A DNA stretch of 64,000 nucleotides, from the NCBI GenBank assembly GCA_036346275.1, contig JAYEVK010000447.1, positions 62,001 through 126,000 of the forward strand, written 5' to 3'. The position numbers and the translations under genes are program-made. The notes under the pieces were generated by a model that worked only from the letters and a program-made list of their open reading frames with translations, was not told where the DNA came from and did no database searches. This DNA is from Otatea glauca. Taxonomy: Eukaryota > Streptophyta > Magnoliopsida > Poales > Poaceae. This document shows positions 25,102 to 36,188 of the stretch, one piece after another (positions within the stretch are counted from its first letter, which is position 1; each line of letters opens with the position of its first letter).

Positions 25102-25223
25102 GCAATTCACTTATACTTCAACACTTCCCTCACGTATAGGACGTGGAATAGAAGTAGGCTTAAACTGATGAGGAAAGGCAGCACTCCCTCTCACGTATAA
25201 CTGTTGAAGTATAAGTGAATTGC
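25102..25223. repeat. 22-bp perfect inverted repeat with 78-bp spacer
   Basis: GCAATTCACTTATACTTCAA and two further bases (25102-25123) are the exact reverse complement of 25202-25223. The spacer and right flank also contain direct near-copies of TGAGGAAAGG and CCCTC-TCACGTAT. The arms could fold into a 22-bp stem, but nothing shows transcription. Confidence 0.85.
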
Positions 25224-26100
25224 CTGTCACGCATACTTCAACACTCTCCCTCACGTATGTACATATTTATTAATTCTGTTTGGCAAGGAGAGGCACACCA
25301 TATTAATTTAACCTTTTGCCTAGGACGGCATACTACTTGTGATGATCCATCCGGATAAGTATGATCTGCAAGGGAACCTAATAATCCCCAGACCTTTTGG
25401 CTAGCTTTGGAGTAGAGAGTTTGTCTACCTGCCATCCGTGTGTCTATATCTATACGTATGTATGTAACGGAGAAAATGATGATATATATCCACCTTCCAT
25501 GCACACCCATAACAGCGATCCCCCACCCCATTCGTTAATTTCGATTCGGTTGTGGTGGGGACTACTGACATTAGTTATGTGGTCTTTATGTGTAGTACCA
25601 TTAATTCCAAGATGGGTGCTTACTTTAAGCTACTGAAATGTTCCTAGAAACTAGTCATGGGCCTTGGGTATCTTGTTGAAGAGTGAAGAAGAATGATAAG
25701 GAGCAATGGAAAGAAAGGGTGAGCTCGATCGGCACGCCAGATGTGAAGATGAGCAGAGCAGAGCAAAGCAAAGCAGAGTTGAAAAGGTCATCAACTAACT
25801 GATTAATTAAGAGAAAGATCCTTCCCTGAACTGTCAGTCGTCCGACCCCACGCGGTTGCCATCGCAGTCCGCGAGATAAGAAAGTTTTTTTTTCTCATTT
25901 GATCTAAGGACCTTTTTTTTTTGTGTGTGAATTCTCTAAAAATTGATAAAATTGATTATAGATTGTGACGGTAGAGAAGTTGATTCTGAATTCTAAGATG
26001 ATATTTGGTGAGTAATTACTTAGAACTTTCAGTGGCACTCTCATATTTGTATTACTCAGAATCCACATAAGCACATATGAAGTGGATTCTAGTGTATATG
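25224..26100. other. Intergenic, no gene seen
   Basis: Short frames on both strands at 25238-25636 overlap and lack domains. Homopolymer runs of T occur near 25887 and 25912. No RNA gene or element end is recognised. Confidence 0.4.
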
Positions 26101-26390
26101 GGTGAGTTGGAGCAAATAAAACATTAGTAGCTTGAGCGTCGAGATGTAGGCATTTCTTTTCTCCTTTAGTTGGAGCAAATTCATTCGACCGAAGAGAAAA
26201 GCCAACATCTACGATCCACCATATTTGGGGCTCATGGATTTAAAATGAGAAATCATAAATAATTTCCATGATGCATAATTTGAGCCATCAAAAATATATG
26301 AGTCGGTGTAGTGCACTAAATCACTAGTCGTCATCCTTACTCTCTAGGCGGTAAAGCCTAATAAATGAGGGACCAAGCTCTGATACCATT
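26101..26390 (-). mobile_element. Internal remnant of the large-LTR element with primer-binding site
   Basis: Directly left of the LTR at 26391 is GCTCTGATACCA (26378-26389). Its minus-strand reading TGGTATCAGAGC is complementary to the 3' end of initiator tRNA-Met, the usual plant LTR-element primer. This sets minus polarity, with the 5' LTR to the right. Only a few hundred bases of non-coding leader remain, and where the element breaks off on the left is unclear. Confidence 0.75.
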
Positions 26391-27239
26391 TGTAAGATCG
26401 AGGATGCCGACTAAAGGGGGGTGAATAGGTGGTATTAAAAATTCTTCTCACTAAATACACACTTTATTTATCTCTATGTCAAAATCTAAACAATAATCAA
26501 TGCGGAAGCGACAAACTAAGGTTTTGACAAAATAAAGCCTAAATCAACTAGGCTTACTAAGTGCACTAGCTAATTATGTCTCTACTAAAGAATATACAAT
26601 CCTAAAGACAATCAAGCAATTTAATTCTAGGAATGTAAATTGCAACAATGTAAATAGAGAATTGAAAGCAAACATAAGGAGACACACCGATGTTTTACCG
26701 TGGTGTTCGGAGACTTGCCGGTCTCCCCTAATCCACGTTGAGGCAAGCCCAAACCACTTTGGACCGACTCCACGAATTGAGCACCCGCCTCGATTCCACT
26801 AGTGGTAGCTCTTTCCCCCTCCGGGTAGGCGAGCTCCGACCTTCACAACTTTGCCGGGCCTTCTCACAATCTCCTTGAGAAGGTCACCGTGCACGACGCC
26901 TCCCACGCTGTCTTGGTGTCGGCAAACACCAAGAGTAACAAACCGAATCCTCTCGCTTGAACTTCACCAAGCACAACACATGTGCTTCCGGTGATCACCA
27001 AGTGCAACACATGCACAAGAGACTCTCAATCCTCTCCTAATTGCAACACATGCAATTAGAGACTCACACTAGCTCAAGAAGCAAATGGAAGAAGGCAACA
27101 CATGCACACAACTCCTATAAACACTCAAATGCTCTAGCACACAGCCAACCTGCTACCCTTGCCCCCCAAGGCCTCCTTTTATAGCCTCCAAGCCAAAACT
27201 AGCCGTTGGGGGCGAAATGAGCAAAGATCCAGGAAACCC

Positions 27240-27600
27240 GGTGCTACCGCCCTACTGGGACCGGTAGCACCGGCCTCCTCGCCAACGGCTACAAAACTAC
27301 CGTTCTGAGATTTTGGTAGCACCGCCAATCGGGAGCGATGCTACCGCTCGGCAGTAGCACCGCCTTCACCCGTAGCACCGGACTCAAGCCGAACACAAAC
27401 ACCTCCTCGGATTTTTCACACGGCGGAAGAGCGGTAGCACGGACCTCGGTGCTACGGCCTACCATGGCGGTAGCACGGACCACCAGACCGCCCAAAAACA
27501 CCCTCTCTGGAAATTCCACACTCGGCGAGAGGCGGTAGCACGGACCTTGGTGCTACGGCCAAACTATGATAGCACGGACCACAGTGCTACTGGGCCTCTG
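27240..27600. repeat. Short GC-rich motif field (GGTAGCACCG and its complement)
   Basis: GGTAGCAC and its reverse complement GTGCTAC recur about a dozen times in 360 bp, often as GCGGTAGCACGGACC next to CGGTGCTACGGCC. Adjacent opposite orientations would allow many small hairpins. The block is embedded in the LTR and is much more GC-rich than its surroundings. Confidence 0.8.
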
Positions 27601-27649
27601 ATGATGACGACGGCCTCGAGGAAAAAAACACTTTTTCATAAAAACTTTT

Positions 27650-28560
27650 CTCCAAACCATTCAAGATATATTCTTTGAGCTATGTGAGGATCAACACATG
27701 ATCGCAACACTATGCAAAACACATTTGCACATGTTAATCACATACTCCAAATAATCGCATTAAGCACAACTTATTTGCAAAACACATATGCAAATAAACC
27801 AAGAACTTATGAGATCAATCCTCTTAGCCATGTGATGATCAACACATGATCAAGCCAATTTGCAGAACACATTTGCAACCCTATTCACATGCTTTAGGAT
27901 CAGAACCCATAATCTCAAGTTCATTTGCAAAACACATTTGCAAATAACAAATCCAACTAACGAAAACACATTTCGTAAACAACTCAAGATCTATTTGCAA
28001 AACGTATTAAGCAAATCAAACTCGAGTCTATGAGATTAATCCCCCTAGCCATGTGAAGGTCAACACAAGACCAGTCAACTTGCAAACACCCGTTGCAAGC
28101 CCTACTCACATGCTCTCGGGATTAGGACTCATAGACCTCGGTTTATTCGCTGTGAACTTGCAAATACACAATAAACCAATTTTATGCTTGAGCATTGTTC
28201 TTTGAAACATATGTAAAAACCTAGCTCCAAGCAATACCAAAACACGAGCTCTCTATTTGCAACACATGCAAATCTCTAGCACCATGCAAGCAACCACAAC
28301 AATTACAAGTGCATGAGCTCTCTATTTACAACACATGCAAATCTCTAACTCCATGCAACCACTTTAAACCAAATTGCTTGAGCTCTCTCCTTTTGCGACA
28401 CATGCAAAACTTAGCTCCAAGCAAAAACCAAATCAAATAAGATTCAAATAAGATGCAAGTATGAGCACCCTTATTTGCAACACATGCAAATACTTAGCTC
28501 ATACAAAATCCAATACACAAGCTTCACCAATTTGCAACACATGCCAAATGGTTAGCTTCA
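27650..28560. repeat. Irregular array of ATTTGCAAAACACATTTGCA-type motifs
   Basis: The motifs TTTGCAAAACACA and TTTGCAACACATGCAAA recur many times at variable spacing, alternating with phrases such as ATGATCAACACATGATC. The homologous LTR fragment at 7735-7990 has four units at an exact 65-bp period, so this is a diverged form of the same array. Confidence 0.75.
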
Positions 28561-29882
28561 TACAAACATCAAACAAGAGAGTGAGCTAGAGTGAACCGGA
28601 TTGAGTTCATCAACACATGATGAAGCTCAAGCTAAAAGACTCAACCCCTCTTAATAGTACGGCACCTAACAAGCAACCCGGTCTCCCAACCAAATACCGA
28701 GACCGGTAAAAGACTAGGAACACATCCTTAGCCCTAGCTAGTTATACCTTTGCCGCACTTGATCCACTTGGAGCTTTTATGATTTCCAATCATCTTCTCT
28801 CCAGGATCACCTCTTCTTCTTCTTCTTGGTCATCAACGCATGATGAACCTTCTCTAGCCCTTCTCTTTACTTCGGGATCACCTCTTGAAGCTCATCAACA
28901 CATGATGACTTCTTCTTCCCGATTCTTCATCATCTTGGACTTAACCTACTTCACAAGTCATGGAAGATGTTAGTCCAACAAACACGGTTGTCTCAATCAT
29001 CACCGCACTCCATTAACACATAATGGATGCCTCCAAGATCGATTGAGCACAACCCAAATTAATTTGAATGATTAATTGTTGTTTTGAGTATACTAATGCA
29101 ACTAATGCTTCATATACACAAGAACTTTCGATTGCCCTAGGATCAACAAAGTGAACTATCAACACATGACTAGTTCTTTATTGATTGAATGGCAACTGAA
29201 CACAATTTAAATTGTCATGAGTATATATTAACTACACAAGTTTCATATACCCAATATTATGGTTAGTAATGATCCATATATGTTTGAGTGATAGAAATGG
29301 GATCAATACATTTAAACCATCAACTATAGAATAAACTCCATTAGGTATGTGCATATAACAAATTGATCATAGAATCAATACGCACATAATCAATCTTAGA
29401 TTGCATATGAGTTTATCCTATATTTGCATGAGTATATTACAACTACACAAGTTATATATACTCTAACGATTGTTTCAAAGTCTTGATCCTTTATATGTTA
29501 TTTAGTAATAAGACATGGATCAATACTATTGAAACAACAAGTTAAATTATAAACTCCCCCTAGATGTGTGCATTCATGTAATATATGAATTAGGAACATA
29601 ATGCACATATTTGGACTAAAAGTAACGGAAGAGTTCATACTTTAACTTGAATCCTAAATATGCATTCAGATGATAGAGTGCATACAAGTGCATACCTTAG
29701 ATTTTCCATTTTCCATCCAAATATAAGACTAATAAGAAGCTCACCAAAAGAGTTAGTCTTATAAACGATTTGTCATTACTTAACAATTGAGACTAATCAA
29801 TATTATGATTATCAAAAGAGTTAGCCTCAATATTAGATTTGTCATTAACACCAAAACCAACTTAATGGAGCTTGAACTTTCA

Positions 29883-30443
29883 AGTACTCGGACAAAAAAC
29901 TTGCCGTGCAAAGCGCACTTCTTTCTCTGTTATGGTGATCACCTTCTTTTCTAGGAGATTGCTGAAATTCTTTCTTGCCAAGACATGGTGATCCCTTTCC
30001 TTGCTTGAATATTGACCATATCTCTTGCCTTGTCAAGCTGATCTCTTTCCTTACTTGAAGCTGGCTAATATCTCTTTCTTTTTCTTCTTTTCCTTCCTTC
30101 TTTCTTCTTTCCTTCCTTCTCTGATGGTATATACGGAAGGATATGGAGTACATGAACAGTGCAATGAATAGTGTCTCCATGTGGCTCCCCTCCCGTCCTC
30201 TCTTGCCTCCCACTGGGGTCCACCATAATACATTCAAGCAAATTGGTTTCAATATTGATTTTTGTGCAACCTTCATACCTAATAACAAGACAGGTTCTAT
30301 TAGGTAGTATAAAATTCTCGTGAAAATATAACAAAGATTGCTTACGGAAATGATTCACCTGTTGATATTTGATGCGGCTTAGTAATTCTTTCCAGTTAAT
30401 TAAAATGTTAAACTGAAAAGTACTGGTCGCGTGCATATTTGCA
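29883..30443 (-). repeat. 3' LTR of the gag-only element (truncated)
   Basis: Aligns with 33829-34393 over about 560 bp, for example TCTCTGTTATGGTGATCACC in both and TACTGGTCG-GTG-ATAT at the right ends. About 415 bp corresponding to 33413-33828 are missing on the left, where the large LTR abuts. The minus-strand end starts TGCAAATATGC. Confidence 0.85.
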
Positions 30444-30460
30444 TCATCCTCCCCTTCTTT
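30444..30460 (-). other. Polypurine tract of the gag-only element
   Basis: The minus strand reads AAAGAAGGGGAGGATGA immediately before the 3' LTR, the expected place for the plus-strand DNA primer. The same bases encode the peptide LKEGEDD in the reading frame that crosses into the LTR. Confidence 0.8.
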
Positions 30461-32152
30461 AAGAAAAGCCATCCTCGGCTTTTGCCTTGTCTTTTGATAA
30501 TCTGAAAATGTATTAAACAAAGAGGACAACGTATATGCATCGTGTATGTATTCATCATCGATCTTAACGTTCCTTTTCAACATAGAATGAAAATGTACCT
30601 CGAAAGGTTGTTGTGACAAATAGCTTAATTTAGTTATATGTGCATATGCCATGTTCACAACATCAAACTGAAATACCGTGGACAAAAGGATTTTATATGC
30701 TTTCCATGCTTCAACTGCGCTAATTTGATTATTTATAATTGTATAAGCGAAGATGAACAAGTAAGCATCATATATTCTTCCGAACAACAAGCACTGATAC
30801 TCATCTCAATGTGTTCATGACATGGCTTAACATATAATTTTAATTCAATAAGTTTATCACAAGTAATGCATATTCGATGAACATGAAATTTGTTGTCTAT
30901 GCCACAATCTCCAATCAAATTGAATTTATTGTCGACGTAGGAACTTACTAGCGATTTTAAGCATGCAATTTCATAAACTTTTTCAGTCACGCTAGATAGC
31001 TCTAATGGTTCATCAAACATGATATAGTATACAGAATCTTCAGGGAATATTCTAGCAAGAACTTTTTTATGAGTAATCAATTCCACATTATGTAAATTAA
31101 ACATATCAAAATCAGAATGTGCAATCTCTAACTTGTCACAAGAATTCTCACTTTCACTCACCTTGTCTTGATGTACTATCAATACAACACGTTTGTTGTT
31201 ACCTTTAACGTTCTCCTCAATTAATGTAGGTGTTGTAGGTACCGTTTCAACATAATTTAACCACGGGGCAGCAAGCATTTCATCTTTCACCGTGGTTACG
31301 TTCACATCATTCTCCTCAAGCGGTGTAGATTGTTTATAGTGCAAGTCCTCATTTCCTTGATCAACCTGCATAATGTGAGAAACAATACGAGAAGCAGAGA
31401 GTATATCATTAGTGTCAAAAATATCCTCACTTTTCATTTCATCTTCTTCATTTATTTCTTTTGTTGTATCTCTCATACTCTTACTTTCAATCTTGTTAAC
31501 CTCACATATGGTGAGATTACATAGCTCAGTCTTCTCATCATCATCGCTTATTATGGCCATGCGGCTATCATGAATTGGTGCCCTAAGATTAAACCTAGGT
31601 ATTCGACACTCCCTAAGTTTTATTTCCTCCTCAATAGCGCAATCCAAAAGATCAAGCATGCTACTAAAATATTTATGTTGAAGTGCAATGGTGATATCAA
31701 AATTCAAACCTCTTTTGAAGTATTCCTTCTCTTTTAATGCACTAGTGATACCAGCAAGTCGCAATGCACATTTCAACTCACCATAATAATCTTGAACTGG
31801 TTTGAAACCTTGTGTAATACTCTCCAAGTAGCGAAGTAGCTCTTTCTCGTAATAGCTTGGCACAAACTCTCTTCTCATAATCATCTTTAAATCTGACCAT
31901 GATGTAATGAGGCTTTTCCCAAAAAAGTTGTTGCCACCAACTATAAGCATAGTCCTCAAACTCAATAGTAGCACGCATCACTTCTTTGGCTCTGGGAAGC
32001 TTTTGAAATTTGATCACCTTTTCCATTTGTTCTTCCCAAGTGATATACTCCTCCGGATCATTACTTCCATAGAATAGAAGTTCCTCGTGCTCGTAACCTG
32101 TCATGATTAGTAGCAAGTAAAAACAGAATATATATGTGGAATAGATGTGCAA
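30461..32152 (-). pseudogene. Gypsy-type gag polyprotein with long C-terminal extension, frameshifted
   Basis: This encodes the structural capsid protein of the element. The N-terminal part (32152 to about 31778) has SWWQQL, and the next frame (31974-30733) has LITSWSDLKMIMRREFVPSYY followed by LRYLESITQG and VQDYYGELK, which together make the Retrotrans_gag domain characteristic of Ty3/gypsy. The two halves are in different frames, so one indel lies near 31900. An acidic, low-complexity middle follows, then a Cys/His-containing segment. A second frame change near 30780 leads to a tail ending RMAFLKEGEDDANMHATS, which continues through the polypurine tract into the LTR. No CCHC knuckle of standard spacing and no protease motif is seen. 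Confidence 0.8.
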
Positions 32153-33397
32153 TCACTCAAGCTCATCCTCTCACTTATCAGCCGAAGTTCTTACTAATCC
32201 TTCTTTGGATTAAGGTGTTGTACGTACTCCGGTGGCTGTAGGCATGACAAAAGGTGATTACTCAAGCGAATTCACGATCGAGTCTTTGCGTGACAATGGT
32301 TGATATGTAGAGCTTGGAGGGTTAGTGTATATCCTATACAATCTGATGATTCTAGTTATTATAATGATAAGTAAGAATCCAAACTAGAATTTACAAGCTC
32401 TAGTTGCCGATCTCAAAGATATAAGCGAATTTCAAGGCAACGTACACACAAAGATAATGGCACTTGCACAATCAAGGAATGAGCTATATAAAAATATAAG
32501 TGAGGCACCAAAAGCTCTATTGCACAAGTCGTAGAGAGACGCTAGCTTATTGCTTAAATAATGTAAAAAGGGTACAAGATTGCTCACTAGTTAACACAAT
32601 TGCACAATCTGAATTTTTTTAACACAAATTAGGGTTTTGCTCAATATAGTGTGATTGGTTACTATTTTCTTCTCTATTCTTTTTCTTTCTTTCTTTCATG
32701 GCCTTTTGGCTCTTTCTTTCCCTTTTTTTTTGCTCTTTTGTGACTTTCGGTCAACACTAGTATGAACAAAAATTTGAAAACCCTAAATTGATATCACAAG
32801 ATAGTATAATCATATGATTATTCAAGATTATGCAATGTATCAATATGAACAACCCTAAGCAATATCAAATAGCTAGTCTCAATTGGGATCAAAGTATTCG
32901 CAAAGAATGAATTTGGTTCCCAAAGGTATGGTTACTGATATTTTTGTGATTTTATGTCTTGTAGATGCTACTGGACTCAAGAAAACAAAGGAAAAGGTAG
33001 AACTCAAAAACAAACTAAGAAACCCTTATTCGGTTTTTCTAGGGCAGCACAATTGTTGGCTGGAATAAAGTTCAAAAACGATCGAATCTGAAAGGTTCAC
33101 TATAGAATGAATTAAAAATTATATTCTAAGCTTTCAATAGAGTACAAGAACGCAAAAATCCAAGTTCGTATGAAAAATTCATGAGCAAAACACCGAATTG
33201 GACAGAATTGAATCAAAAAGGCTACGCAAAGGAAAAACGATGAGCAACTAATGCAAGTAATCTAATGGATCGAAACTTAGCAAAACTCACCAAAATAACA
33301 GATTAAACTATGGGTTTAATTTTTGTGGGGCAATTTTTGAAATAGGACAGAAAATTAAAACTAATCTAGGGATAGAAAATCGTCACCACTCAACTAT
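32153..33397 (-). other. Leader of the gag-only element, no gene
   Basis: Long non-coding leader between primer site and gag. It holds a T/C-rich tract (about 32670-32745) and otherwise AT-rich sequence. No RNA gene or frame with a domain is visible. Confidence 0.6.
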
Positions 33398-33409
33398 GCT
33401 CTGATACCA
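33398..33409 (-). other. Primer-binding site (tRNA-iMet type)
   Basis: The minus strand reads TGGTATCAGAGC three bases after the LTR end CCCTATCA. The complementarity to the 3' end of initiator tRNA-Met and this spacing are standard for plant LTR elements. Confidence 0.9.
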
Positions 33410-33412
33410 AGA

Positions 33413-34393
33413 TGATAGGGGGGTGGCCCAATCTTGCGATGACGAATATGATAATTTGGACCCGTGAACCCTGACAAATACTGGCGCCAACCACTGTCTC
33501 GATACGGCAACCTGCGACATGTGAATTCGCCCAAGAACACGCTTTGATCCTGGCCTACTTGACCACGCGAAAGTAGACTCACGTTTCCTTACAATCACCC
33601 CGAATAAGTTGTAAGAACAACGGTGATAATTTCAGATTGGAACTCCCTATTCTAATGGGGGCATTGGAGCACAAGCCATAGAATTAAGAGTATAAGTTTA
33701 ATCTGAAAATTCGTGGTTCTTTTTACAATAGAGGGTGTACACATATATACACATATGAGAGGGGACATGAATAGTATGTGTGATGAATAGTACCTGAATA
33801 TGAATTCGTAAACAGTGCTCGTGCTACAGTACTCAGACAACAAACTTGCCATGCAAAGCGTACTTCTTTCTCTGTTATGGTGATCACCTTCTTTTCTAGG
33901 AGATTGCTGCAATTCTTTCTTGCCAAGACATGGTGATCCCTTTCCTTGCTTGAATATTGCCCATATCTCTTGCCTTGTCAAGCTGATCTCTTTCCTTACT
34001 TGAAGCTTGCTAATATCTCTTTCTTTTTCTTCTTTTCCTTCCTTCTTCCTTTCTTCTTTCCTTCCTTCTCTGATGGTATATATGGAAGGATATGGAGTAC
34101 ATGAACAGTGCACGTGAATATTGTCTCCATGTGGCTCCCCTCCCGTCCTCTCTCGCCTCCCACTGGGGTCCACCATAATACATTCAAGCAAATTGGTTTC
34201 AATATTGATTTTTGTGCAACCTTCATACCTAATAACAAGGCAGACTCTATTAGGTAGTATAAAATTCTCGTGAAAATATAACAAAGATTGCTTACGGAAA
34301 TTATTCACCTGTTGATATTTGATGCGGCTTAGTAATTCTTTCCAGTTAATTAAAATGTTAAACTAAAAAGTACTGGTCGTGTGTATATCCACA
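33413..34393 (-). repeat. 5' LTR of the gag-only element (complete)
   Basis: Begins TGATAGGGGGGTGGCCC and ends GTGTATATCCACA on the plus strand; 981 bp. Its right 565 bp match the truncated 3' LTR at 29883-30443. The inner edge is fixed by the primer-binding site. Confidence 0.85.
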
Positions 34394-34435
34394 TCATTGC
34401 CATAAAACTTTTAGATGATAATCAAGCCTAAGGAA

Positions 34436-35030
34436 GTTTTAAAATTTCTGAAAGTGCTACTGTCCTGATAAAGCCTAGCTGAATACATGTATTATTTCTA
34501 TAGATTTGATTGAGCTACCAAAAAAGGTTTAGAATTTTTGAAACATTTATATAATGGTACAGAGGTAATTATTAAACTCTCATAAAAATATTGGATAATG
34601 ATCACACTCGAACGAATTTATAAAATTCTGATAAGATTACTGTCTCATTTATGTTCCCTTTAATTTTGATTTTTTAAAGATAACAAATGAAGTTTAATTT
34701 TTTTGAAATTTTTTCTATATGATCCTAGACTTCTAAAGATGGTAATATAAATTTTTTATAGTATGATCAAGAATTTATATTTTTATAAAAACTTGATAGT
34801 TTTTCTGTTATTTTTATAAAACATCTCAAAAATTCAGTTTTTTCAAATATTTTCATGGAAGATGATATTCTTAAGGGTATTGACACAAATCCGGTGCCAA
34901 AAAGTTAAAATCTGATCAAAATTACAGAGATTTTGCCTATTTTTTTTGAAATTAGTGTAGCAATTTGAATGTTTTTATTTTTTTTATTCAATTGGGATTT
35001 GGAATTTTGTCCCAAGCCGATATCCAAAAT
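34436..35030 (+). repeat. Dispersed AT-rich repeat, copy B (most diverged)
   Basis: Shares phrase order with the copy at 44.9-45.9 kb: CATAAAAATATTGGATAATGATCA-like text, GATTACTGTCTCATTTATG, TTTGATTTTTTAAAG, ACAAATGAAGTTTAAT, then TATATGATCCTAGAC. No coding frame. Assignment to the same family as copies A and C is by eye and less certain than for those two. Confidence 0.5.
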
Positions 35031-35246
35031 TTCGTCAGCAGTTTGGACCTTGGTTGCTCGTGTTAGGGTATACAATGGTATGACATCAGCCGTCTATATG
35101 CTTTGCCATGCTTGATTTTTGCTAATATGGAGGAGAGAGAGCATAGCAATCTCTTTATGAAGAGACAATCATATAGACAACATAAAACATCATTATATGA
35201 TTTATTGTCTACAATAACACCTTTCAATGTCATAATTAAAATATTA

Positions 35247-36188
35247 CTAGTTAAGTGCCCGTGCGTTGCTACGAAAATTCTCAAACAACCTTATTAAGAG
35301 AAGTTTTTCAAAGCAACAGCCAAGTTGGTTGATGAGAAAGACATGTATGAAGCGAACTTGTTAGCTACTTAAGAGTGCTTCAAATTATCAGTTAATCATT
35401 CATGCTAGTATAATTTTAAAAAGCCTCAACATGATAGTACAACGGCAATTTTAAAGAATTTGGTATTTTTTCTTTTTTTTCTCCTCCCCTTTTGTCTCGC
35501 TTGCAGTCTTCTGCATCTTGTAACTTTAAACTTTGTTTTCTATCCTCATAATTTAATCACAGCTTTAGCTGTCTTAAAAAAGAGAGAGAAGGAGCCATGG
35601 CCTCCTTCCATATTGTTTATTGCGCCCCCTTGAATCTTTTGTATTTCTTCTTTCTCCTGTGTGTATGAGCCTTCCTCTTCTCTGTCTCTTACTGTGTCTC
35701 TTCATATGTCCTCTATAATGGAGATGAAGGTGGTCTTTTATAGGTGGAGGAGAGGGCAGCTAGGCGTGTGAGTGCTCAGCATCTATGATACAGTGACTTG
35801 TGATCTCCGGGATTGACATATGATTTGATTATGCAATTCTTGCCTTTTTAATATATGCATTTCCATCCGAATGAGATACAATGAAATAGGATTTTCATGT
35901 TATGGGATACTGTGAGTATGCCATTCCATCCAAACGGGATATGATGAGGAAACTCTTTCATTTAGAAGAGATATGAATAAAATCCTTCTATTTTAAGGAG
36001 ATGTGATCAGTAATATTTTCATAAAATAGAGAGAATCCAGATCGGGTGGGACACGGGCTGAGCGAACAGAAGGAAAGGCTGAGCGAACAGAAGGAAAGGG
36101 AGGTGGGGGCGGGTTGAGCGAATAGAAGTAAAGAGAGGGTATGGAGAACGGACCGTTGCCACTAAGTCGTAATTAGAAGTAGTAGAGA
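35247..36188 (-). mobile_element. Candidate non-autonomous Helitron (942 bp)
   Basis: On the minus strand the segment starts TCTCTACTACTTC after an A (36189 side) and ends CTAG before a T (35247-35250), fitting Helitron rules of 5' TC, 3' CTRR and insertion between A and T. About 10 bases inside the 3' end lies GCAACGCACGGGC, which with its surroundings can form the short bulged hairpin (CGTGC / GC-ACG) expected there. Both terminal signatures are common in grass Helitrons. There is no Rep/helicase gene inside, so any movement needed an autonomous partner. Three short direct repeats GAGCGAA-AGAAG lie near the 5' end. Confidence 0.6.
36057..36135. repeat. 21-bp direct repeats in the Helitron 5' region
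   Basis: CTGAGCGAACAGAAGGAAAGG occurs at 36058 and 36079, with a third diverged copy TTGAGCGAATAGAAGTAAAG at 36114. Confidence 0.85.

Larger units (their letters stand above)
26391..29882 (-). mobile_element. Complete 3.5-kb LTR of a large-LTR (LARD-like) family
   Basis: It starts TGTAAGATCGAGGATGCC right beside the primer-binding site and ends AGCTTGAACTTTCA, giving TG...CA ends and a length of about 3492 bp. It contains no gene; frames of up to 76 codons are chance. Two internal repeat fields are conspicuous: GGTAGCACCG-type motifs in both orientations at 27240-27600, and ATTTGCAAAACACATTTGCA-type motifs at 27650-28560. A second, split LTR of the same family is at 7134-8527 plus 16016-16392. 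Its right end abuts a truncated LTR of the gag-only element. Confidence 0.8.
29883..34393 (-). mobile_element. Gag-only Ty3/gypsy-type non-autonomous retrotransposon
   Basis: A minus-strand LTR element with a complete 5' LTR on the right (33413-34393), a primer-binding site (33398-33409), a long leader, a gag-type reading frame, a polypurine tract at the left LTR, and a 3' LTR on the left (29883-30443) cut short by the neighbouring large LTR. No protease, reverse transcriptase, RNase H or integrase motif occurs in the 3-kb interior, so it must have moved with enzymes from a relative. Frameshifts at about 31.9 kb and 30.78 kb make it inactive now. The truncated edge at 29883 lies exactly at the end of the 26391-29882 LTR, suggesting that element inserted here. 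Confidence 0.82.
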
